This document shows positions 30,562 to 36,270 of a DNA stretch of 36,270 nucleotides, in pieces. Each line of letters starts with the position of its first letter. Positions within the stretch are counted from its first letter, which is position 1. The stretch is from Acidimicrobiaceae bacterium RAAP-2 (GTDB lineage: Bacteria > Actinomycetota > Acidimicrobiia > Acidimicrobiales > RAAP-2). Below the pieces are notes generated by a model. It saw nothing but the letters and a program-made list of their open reading frames with translations, was not told the DNA's origin and did not search any database. The stretch lies in assembly GCA_001443545.1 (NCBI GenBank), contig LMAD01000022.1:1-36270 (forward strand), written 5' to 3'. Both the position numbers and the translations under genes were made by a program.

Positions 30562-31854
30562 ATGAAGTTTTCAACGCAAGGGCAGCGTTTCCAGGGACTC
30601 TCCACCGTTCGAATCGGTGCGCGCCACGCGGCGCTCGCCGCCGTGCTCGTCGTTACCGGCGTCGGCGCCTACGCCGTGACGCTCGCCGCCGGCGCGTCGT
30701 CGCCCCGGCCATTCGCCGTCACGGTGACTACGACGCCGGCCTCGTCGGCGGGTCACGTCGTCGCCCCGACCCTTTCCAGTCGGTCCAGCCGGGCCGTCAC
30801 CACCCCGGCCCCCGCGAGGACCCCACGACTCGCCACTTCGAGCCAGCGCACCACCAAGCACGTCGTGACGACCCCGCGGGTGACGCAGCGCACCGCCGCG
30901 ACCGTGCGCCCGAGCACGACGAAGACGACCGGTACGACCAAGACGACCGGGCGCGTCGCCCCGGTTCGGGTCACCACGACGACCCGCGCCCCAATCCGGC
31001 CACCCGCGCCCGTGTCGCACCCGAGTGCCCCGGCCTCGGTCACAACCGTGACGAGTGCGACGTCGGCGGCCCCGGCGATGTCGGCCGCGGCCGCAGCGCT
31101 GGCGGCGAACCTGAACCCCTCGGTCAACATCGCGCCGAGCCCGAACTTCCTCCAGTCCGGCCAGTGCACCCAGAACGGGTCCACCTGGAGCTGTGACAAC
31201 CCGTGCATCACCTCGACGCTGACCTGGCCGACCGTCTCCAATGACCTGGGCTGCACCACCTACGTACTCGGCGCCATCAACGCCGCCCGCCGGGTCGAAG
31301 GCCTGGCGCCGATGGCGCTGCCGAGCAACTGGTACACGCTCAGCACCCCCGAGCAGCTCTTCGTCGTAGCGAACCTCGAGCGCACCGCGCGCGGGCTGCC
31401 CCCCTACCTCGGGATCAACGCCGCGCTGAGCGCCAACGCCCAGCAGGCGGCCACGGCCTACGCCGACCCGAGCATCGCGTCGGGCTTCCAGGTCGCCGTC
31501 GACCCCCAGGGCTACCCGGCGATGGGCGGCGCGTGGTCGGCCGGCTTCTCGGTCCTCGCGGCGGACTACATCTGGATGTACGACGACGGCTGGGGCGGGA
31601 GTGCCAACGCCACGTCCAACATCGTGTGCACCTCGGCCAACGCCGCGGGCTGCTGGGCCCACCGTGACGAGTTGCTCGGCTACGACCCCGGGTTCAACCC
31701 CGGCGTCGGCCTCGACTGCGCCAACGCCGAGATGGGCGTCGGCTTCGCCGTGGTGAACGGTTCGGGCTCCTTCGTCGACCTGATCGAACAGCCCAAGGGG
31801 ACCGCGCCGGCGATGACCTTCACCTGGGCCGCGAACGTGGTGCCCTACCTCTAA
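30562..31854 (+). CDS. Secreted protein with Thr/Pro-rich linker and CAP-like domain
   Basis: 430 residues. An N-terminal hydrophobic segment (HAALAAVLVVTGVGAYAVTLAAGA, ~22-45) acts as signal or anchor. Residues ~50-170 are a Thr/Ser/Pro/Arg-rich, low-complexity linker ('TTKTTGTTKTTG' etc.). The C-terminal ~240 residues resemble a CAP/SCP (PR-1-like) domain: 'VLGAINAARRVEGLAPMALP', 'FVVANLERTARGLPPYLGINAALSANAQ', 'GGAWSAGF', 'WMYDDGWGGSANATSNIVCTS', 'CWAHRDELLG', 'EMGVGFA'. Several Cys could pair outside the cell. The domain assignment is by motif only and moderate. GAGAG precedes the ATG. A hairpin follows at 31910. Confidence 0.8.
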   Translation: MKFSTQGQRFQGLSTVRIGARHAALAAVLVVTGVGAYAVTLAAGASSPRPFAVTVTTTPASSAGHVVAPTLSSRSSRAVTTPAPARTPRLATSSQRTTKHVVTTPRVTQRTAATVRPSTTKTTGTTKTTGRVAPVRVTTTTRAPIRPPAPVSHPSAPASVTTVTSATSAAPAMSAAAAALAANLNPSVNIAPSPNFLQSGQCTQNGSTWSCDNPCITSTLTWPTVSNDLGCTTYVLGAINAARRVEGLAPMALPSNWYTLSTPEQLFVVANLERTARGLPPYLGINAALSANAQQAATAYADPSIASGFQVAVDPQGYPAMGGAWSAGFSVLAADYIWMYDDGWGGSANATSNIVCTSANAAGCWAHRDELLGYDPGFNPGVGLDCANAEMGVGFAVVNGSGSFVDLIEQPKGTAPAMTFTWAANVVPYL

Positions 31855-31909
31855 TCCCGCTTCACGCTTCCTCGACGGGGTGCGTTCTTCGCCAAGTATC
31901 CGCGTGGCG

Positions 31910-31937
31910 CGGCGCTGATTTCGTAGAATCAGCGCCG
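31910..31937. terminator. Perfect 11-bp stem-loop
   Basis: CGGCGCTGATT and AATCAGCGCCG around TCGTAG, 56 nt after the CAP-like gene and 91 nt before the response regulator. It is probably the terminator of the first; no T-tract. Confidence 0.65.
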
Positions 31938-32028
31938 TGTGCGAGAACGACGGATCCACGTGGTCAGCGGCGCGCGACGGGCTGAATCCCGCGCGCGCGA
32001 GGCGTGATCGCATCGTCACGGGGACCTC

Positions 32029-32733
32029 GTGACGACAATCCTCTTAGTCGAGGACGACGTCGCGATGGTGGCCCTGCTCGAGCGCTACCTGAGCGGTGAG
32101 GGCTACCACGTGGTCTCGGCCACCTCGGGCGCCGCGGCGCTCGCCGCCGCGGCGAGCCACGAACCCGACCTGGTGGTGCTCGACATCGTGCTCGGGGACG
32201 AGGACGGCCGGGAGGTCTTTCGCGAGCTGCGGCTCTTCAGTGACGTGCCGACGATGTTCGTCACCGGGCGCGGCCTCGAGTCCGAGCGGATCGCCGGGTT
32301 GAAGATGGGCGCCGACGACTACATCGTCAAGCCCTTCTCGATGGCCGAGCTCTCGGCGCGCATCGAGACGGTGCTTCGCCGCGCGGGCTCGAACGTCGCC
32401 GAACACCAGATCGGGACCCCGACCATGCGATTCGGCGACCTGGTGATCAACGAGCACACCTACGAGGTGACGGTGCGCGATGAGCTGGTGGAGCTCACCT
32501 CCAAGGAGTTCGCGCTGCTGGTCTTCCTCGCCGCCTCGCCCCGTCAGGTCTTCTCGCGCCAGCAACTCCTCGAGCACGTCTGGGCGTCCTCCAACGAGTG
32601 GCAAAACGAGGCGACGGTGACCGAACACGTGCGTCGGCTGCGCGCCAAGATCGAAGAGGACCCCAACCGGCCCCGGTGGATCACGACGGTGCGCGGCGTC
32701 GGCTACCGGTTCGAGGCGGGCGACCGAGTCTGA
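32029..32733 (+). CDS. OmpR/PhoB-family response regulator
   Basis: 234 residues from GTG 32029 (GGGGA about 6 nt before). The receiver domain has the acidic pair Asp9/Asp10 ('LLVEDD'), phospho-acceptor Asp52 ('LVVLDIVLGDEDG'), Thr79 and Lys101 ('YIVKPF'). The C-terminal winged helix has 'VELTSKEFALLVFLAASPRQVFSRQQLLEHVW', 'VTEHVRRLRAKIEEDP' and 'ITTVRGVGYRF'. It binds DNA as a dimer after phosphorylation. It ends directly against the end of the convergent hybrid kinase (stops at 32731-32733 and 32736-32734, no gap). The kinase is a plausible partner, but the arrangement is not an operon. Confidence 0.92.
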   Translation: MTTILLVEDDVAMVALLERYLSGEGYHVVSATSGAAALAAAASHEPDLVVLDIVLGDEDGREVFRELRLFSDVPTMFVTGRGLESERIAGLKMGADDYIVKPFSMAELSARIETVLRRAGSNVAEHQIGTPTMRFGDLVINEHTYEVTVRDELVELTSKEFALLVFLAASPRQVFSRQQLLEHVWASSNEWQNEATVTEHVRRLRAKIEEDPNRPRWITTVRGVGYRFEAGDRV

Positions 32734-35271
32734 TCAAGCGTCGTCGCGCCCCTCGAGCAACCGGCGCACCCGCTCGACGAGCTCGCTCGGGCGGAAGGGC
32801 TTGGCGAGGAAGTCACTGCGCGAACCATCCAGGCCATCGAGGGCCGACGCGGTCGCGGTGCCCGACACGAGCAGGACCCGCAGGTCGGGCAGGGCCCGTT
32901 GGAGTTCGGCCGCGACGGCGTCGCCGGAAGCGACGCCCATGATCACGTCGCTCACCAACAGGTCGACCGGTTCGGGTGTGCCCAGCACGGCGTCGCGGGC
33001 CGCCTCAGCCGAGGTGACGTCGAGGACGCGGTGGCCGTTGCGCGCGAGCACCTGGGCGACCAGTCGACGCTGGGCGTCGTCGTCCTCGGCAACCACGATC
33101 GTGGCGGGGCGCGCCGGCGCCAGCGTCAGAACCGCGACGTCGGAGCGCGCGTCGACGGGCGCCTCCACGAGCGGCAGGACGACCTCGAAGGTCGTGCCGA
33201 CCCCGAGCACGCTGGTGCACTCGATGGAGCCGTGGCTCTCCTCGACGAACCGTCGGGCGGCCGACAGGCCGAGCCCGGTGCCCTTGAAGGGGCCCTTGGT
33301 CGTGAAGAACGGCTCGAAACACCGCTGGCGGGTCGCGTCGTCCATGCCGACCCCGGTGTCGGCGACCGAGATGACGACGTAGTCGCCGCTGCGCGCGAGG
33401 TGGTGCGCGACGTCGAGCTCGCTCGCGGGCCGGCGCGTCACGTCGACGTCGAGAGCGCCACCGTCGGGCATCGCGTCTCGCGCGTTGATGGCGAGGTTGA
33501 GCACGAGCTGCTCGAACAGGTCGGCGTCGACGCGCACGTGGACCGGCTGCGCGGGGCCGGTCCAGGTGAAGGTGACCTCGCTACCCAAGACGCGGTGCAG
33601 CACCTCGGCGTTGGCCTCGACGATCGAGACGGGGTCGAGCACGACGGGCTCGGTGACCCGGGTCCGTCCGATCGTCTGGAGCTGGCCGGTGAGGGTGGAG
33701 GCGCGCGAGCTCGTCTCGATGATGGCGCGCGCCGCGTCGTGGGGCGCGCCCTCGGGCAGGTCGGCGGCGAGCAGCTCGGCGTAGCCCGAGATGATGGTGA
33801 GCAGGTTGTTGAAGTCGTGCACCACGCTGCCCGCGACCTGGCCGCGGATCTCCATGGTGTGGGCGTGGCGTAGTTCCTCTTTCATCAGGCGCCGGTCGGT
33901 CACGTCGTCGACCAGGGTGAGCATCGTCGACTCGGCGTCACCGGCGAGGCGACGGGCCGAGACCGTTAGGTCGCGCGCGCGCGTTCCGACGCGCACGCCC
34001 GCGAGGGTCTGACCGCTCGGCAGGCCACCGGCGTTCACCTCGGCCCAGAGCACCCGCAGCCCGCTCAGCACGTCCTCGGGGAGGGCGGGTGCCTGGGGGG
34101 CGTCACGAAAGAGCCGCCACCCGAAGATGCTCGCCGCCGCCGGATTCCACCAGCGCACCCGCTCGTCACCGGCGACCTCGATGAGCCCGATCGGGGCGCT
34201 CTCGACGAGCACGCGCCACCGGGCCTCGTTCGCGCGAATCGTGGCGTTCAGGGTCGTCGCGGCCAACGCCGACGCGGCGGCCTGGCAGAGCAGGGCGAGG
34301 ATCTCTTGGTCCTCGCTGCTCGACGCGTCGGCGCGCCGCCGGATCGCGATGAGTCCGAGGCTTCGGTCGCGCCGGCCGCGGATGGGCGAGCTGAGCCAGC
34401 CGTCGCGGTCGCGTTGGCCCGAGCGCGCGTCGGGTCCGTCGATCGCGGAGAGGTCCGCCACCGACGTCGTCGGTTCGCCTCGTTGGGCGGTAGCGCGAGC
34501 GGGCGGGTCGACGTCGTCGTCGTTGACGACGATGACCTCATCGGCGTCGAACAGCGCGCGGGTCCGTTCGGCGAGCTCGCGCACGATCGTCGCGACGTCA
34601 CTGGCGCTCGAGAGGACGAGGGAGGTCGCGATCAGATCGCGCAACTGGCCCGCGACGCGCAATGTCGCGGCGCTCGACTGGCGGGCGCGGCGCAACAGGT
34701 CCGCTCGTTCGAGGGACGTCGCGGCGCTCCACGTCGCTTCGTCAGCGGCCGCGAGTTCGGCGGCGCCAAAACCCGCCGCCGCGGCGTCGCGCACGAAGGC
34801 GACGGTGGCGACGATCTCGTCGTGGACCGGCAGGGCGATGACGACGCACCAGGGCAGTCCGGCCGTGACGTCGGCGGGGACGCGTTCGCGAAGTCCAGTG
34901 GTCGCGGTGCGCGCCACGAGCGCCTCGAGGTCGGGGACCCGTTGGGCGAGCGCCGCGGGGATCACGCCGTCGTGCTCAGCAATTCGTTGCACGCGAACGC
35001 TCGCGCGTACGAACCGGTGATGGGGAGCGGGGCGACGCACGGTGACGACGCACCAGTCACAGAAGTCGTCGACGGCGGCGTCGGCGAGCGCCGCGAGGTG
35101 CACGCCGTAGTCGTCATCGACGTCGGGGCCCGGTGGGCTGTCACGCGTGTGCGAGCGCAGCTCGACGTAGTGGCGCGTGAAGTCGAGGGCGCGGGCGAGG
35201 GCCGACTCCTCTTCCCCGGCGCGACGGCGACGGTTACCCGGGACGTTGATCGAGGGCGGGAAGGCGCTCAC
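32734..35271 (-). CDS. Soluble hybrid histidine kinase (GAF-GAF-PAS-HisKA-HATPase-REC)
   Basis: About 845 residues from GTG 35271; the frame is open to 35355 and the start is not certain. Domain order: GAF-like (~55-175), second GAF-like (~212-342), PAS (~350-462, 'RWRVLVESAPIGLIEVAGDERVRWWNPAAASIFG'), dimerisation helix with phospho-His ~485 ('GSVVHDFNNLLTIISGYAELL'), HATPase with N-box 'LVLNLAINARDAMPDGG' (~590-606), G1 'DTGVGMD', F 'FEPFFTTKG', G2 'GTGLGLSAA' (~664), and a C-terminal receiver (Asp ~775 in 'LLVSDVIMG', Lys ~824). No membrane segment, so it senses a cytoplasmic signal. Phosphate may go to its own receiver or to the neighbouring regulator. Confidence 0.9.
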   Translation of the reverse strand: MSAFPPSINVPGNRRRRAGEEESALARALDFTRHYVELRSHTRDSPPGPDVDDDYGVHLAALADAAVDDFCDWCVVTVRRPAPHHRFVRASVRVQRIAEHDGVIPAALAQRVPDLEALVARTATTGLRERVPADVTAGLPWCVVIALPVHDEIVATVAFVRDAAAAGFGAAELAAADEATWSAATSLERADLLRRARQSSAATLRVAGQLRDLIATSLVLSSASDVATIVRELAERTRALFDADEVIVVNDDDVDPPARATAQRGEPTTSVADLSAIDGPDARSGQRDRDGWLSSPIRGRRDRSLGLIAIRRRADASSSEDQEILALLCQAAASALAATTLNATIRANEARWRVLVESAPIGLIEVAGDERVRWWNPAAASIFGWRLFRDAPQAPALPEDVLSGLRVLWAEVNAGGLPSGQTLAGVRVGTRARDLTVSARRLAGDAESTMLTLVDDVTDRRLMKEELRHAHTMEIRGQVAGSVVHDFNNLLTIISGYAELLAADLPEGAPHDAARAIIETSSRASTLTGQLQTIGRTRVTEPVVLDPVSIVEANAEVLHRVLGSEVTFTWTGPAQPVHVRVDADLFEQLVLNLAINARDAMPDGGALDVDVTRRPASELDVAHHLARSGDYVVISVADTGVGMDDATRQRCFEPFFTTKGPFKGTGLGLSAARRFVEESHGSIECTSVLGVGTTFEVVLPLVEAPVDARSDVAVLTLAPARPATIVVAEDDDAQRRLVAQVLARNGHRVLDVTSAEAARDAVLGTPEPVDLLVSDVIMGVASGDAVAAELQRALPDLRVLLVSGTATASALDGLDGSRSDFLAKPFRPSELVERVRRLLEGRDDA

Positions 35272-35697
35272 GCGTGGACTCGCGGCGGCGTGGACGGGGC
35301 GACGTGGCCGAGGATCGACGCGACTGGGGGACCACTGAACGAACCCATGGAGCAACCTCGAACTTTCGACGTCCCGTCACCGTGCAGGTGGCCCGAGGCT
35401 ACCCCGGCCCTGGTCAGGTCGGCGTGAAGCCTCGACGGATCGATCGCCGCGGCCGTGGATTGTCGCGACGACCCCGTCAAAAATCAAGCGATGGCAGACC
35501 ACCCGCGGTCGTAATCCTGTGGTATTTCTCAGTCGCGGATGCAAGTAATTCCAGCGATTTCTAGGCTTCTCGGATCGGGGTGGCCTATTGGGCCGACAAT
35601 CCAATCACAATGATTTGACAACGGAAGCACAACTCACGAAGATATGAGCCGCAGGGGCGCGCGGAGTAACCGAAAAAACTTTAGGTGAGGAAACAGT
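35272..35697. other. Leader region of the surface protein gene
   Basis: No gene seen. TTGACA at 35615-35620 and AAGATA at 35639-35644 (18-nt spacing) form a plausible promoter on the + strand. The transcript would have a leader of about 45-50 nt ending in AGGTGAGG before the ATG. No known riboswitch could be recognised. Confidence 0.45.
35615..35644 (+). promoter_or_regulatory. Putative promoter of the DUF11-type surface protein
   Basis: -35 TTGACA (perfect) and -10 AAGATA, 18 nt apart, 54 nt before the ATG. Only the -35 is strong. Confidence 0.35.
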
Positions 35698-36270
35698 ATG
35701 CGTAGGACTTCTCGATACGTGGCGAACCCCGGAAGTGCAGAACTCGCACCTCGGAGTCGATCGCGTCAAGTGACGGGTCTCGGCCGATTCGCGTCGGCCG
35801 GTGCACTCATGACCGTCGTGCTCTCGTTCACGACAATCTTCGGAGCGTTCGCGCCGAACGCTGGTGCGGCGACGACGACCAGCGCACCGGGCGTCACGCA
35901 CGCCGTCGCGCACGGTAGCGATACCGGCAGCGGCAGCGGCAGTACCACGGGCAATGGCAACAATGGAGGCGATGGCCACAGCGGCCCAACTACATCAGGG
36001 GTTGGCGGGCCCATATCAGGGAATAACGGCAACGACAAGTGTGTCGGCAACGCCACGAATACGTCCGGTGCGATGACACCGTCGGCGCGCACGCCGCACG
36101 GCGACAGTCAAGATGGCACGGGTTCGGACAACGACAGTGATGACAATTGTGGCGCCTCATTCACCGTCACCAAGTCTGCTAGCGACCCGACGGTCACGAA
36201 CGGAGTGCAGTCGATCAACTACTTCATCCTCGCGAAGAACGTGGGAACGGCTTCGGGCCAGGTGACTGTT
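35698..36270 (+). CDS. Secreted surface protein with DUF11-type repeat (partial, runs off window)
   Basis: ATG 35698 with AGGTGAGG a few nt upstream; 191 codons to the window edge, still open. Signal peptide: basic start 'MRRTSRYVANPG', hydrophobic 'ASAGALMTVVLSFTTIFGAFA', cleavage near NAGA-ATT. The mature part is Gly/Ser/Asn/Asp-rich and disordered (residues ~60-145, 'GSDTGSGSGSTTGNGNNGG'), with two Cys. 'FTVTKSASDPTVTNGVQSIN' and 'YFILAKNVGTASGQVTV' then begin a DUF11/invasin-like beta-sandwich ('Y.I...N.G...A..V.V'). It is likely a cell-wall or S-layer-like protein with more such repeats to the right. Confidence 0.75.
   Translation, partial: MRRTSRYVANPGSAELAPRSRSRQVTGLGRFASAGALMTVVLSFTTIFGAFAPNAGAATTTSAPGVTHAVAHGSDTGSGSGSTTGNGNNGGDGHSGPTTSGVGGPISGNNGNDKCVGNATNTSGAMTPSARTPHGDSQDGTGSDNDSDDNCGASFTVTKSASDPTVTNGVQSINYFILAKNVGTASGQVTV

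Noticed and set aside
30571..32019. Minus-strand 482-codon open frame over the CAP-like gene
   Set aside because: Low-complexity Arg/Gly antisense product. The + strand has signal peptide, linker and domain.
33005..35427. Several + strand frames over the hybrid kinase
   Set aside because: The kinase motifs are all on the minus strand; the + frames have no motif and biased Arg/Ser composition.
35381..35697. Possible riboswitch (c-di-AMP or c-di-GMP type) upstream of the surface protein
   Set aside because: The conserved core sequences of these classes could not be found; only a plausible promoter is visible.

Overview
The window looks like a high-GC actinobacterial chromosome, possibly from the Acidimicrobiia. 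Three things point that way: many GTG starts, Thr/Pro-rich secreted proteins, and a six-gene hydrogenase-4-like operon whose order matches Mycobacterium tuberculosis Rv0082-Rv0087. The taxonomic placement is inference; there is no rRNA or marker gene here.

Layout. Positions 1-19 kb are accessory DNA. This part starts with an IS3 remnant, a small GntR (YtrA-type) regulator and a divergent envelope gene broken by one extra TGGT unit. A GntR-ABC transporter operon (2383-4896) follows, ending beside a degenerate tRNA-Met-like sequence. From about 5 to 14.8 kb, small unrelated genes stand one or two at a time: a two-gene hypothetical pair, a GNAT acetyltransferase, a nucleotidyltransferase, a secreted protein, three membrane proteins, a cold-shock-like protein and a P-loop kinase-like protein. 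Nearly every gene is separated from the next by a copy of the same ~45-50 bp repeat, always on the + strand. The repeat has a conserved 5' half (about AAGYCTCCAGT, then GGWTTG) and a 3' mini-hairpin (GTCGG-N4-CCGAC). This resembles a gene-cassette array, but the sites do not match canonical integron attC sites; it is the most novel feature of the window. An intact IS1380-family element with a 5-bp target duplication sits inside the array, next to one repeat half. The array ends in nested IS debris: ISL3 remnant, IS30 remnant, then an IS21 element with one in-frame stop in each of istA and istB.

Positions 19-22.7 kb carry nucleotide-sugar genes on the minus strand (UDP-glucose dehydrogenase, UDP-glucuronate decarboxylase, and a glycosyltransferase cut short by the IS21 element), then a strong hairpin and a secreted Tyr-Gly/Thr-rich protein.

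Positions 23.2-30.15 kb hold six translationally coupled minus-strand genes for a membrane complex related to hydrogenase-4, formate hydrogenlyase and complex I. The small subunit keeps its Fe-S cysteines. The large subunit has lost both NiFe-binding CxxC motifs (SxxS and SxxN instead), so it should not be a hydrogenase and is better described as an Ehr-like complex.

Positions 30.5-36.27 kb carry a secreted CAP-like protein, an OmpR-type response regulator converging on a hybrid histidine kinase, and the start of a secreted DUF11-type surface protein that runs off the window.
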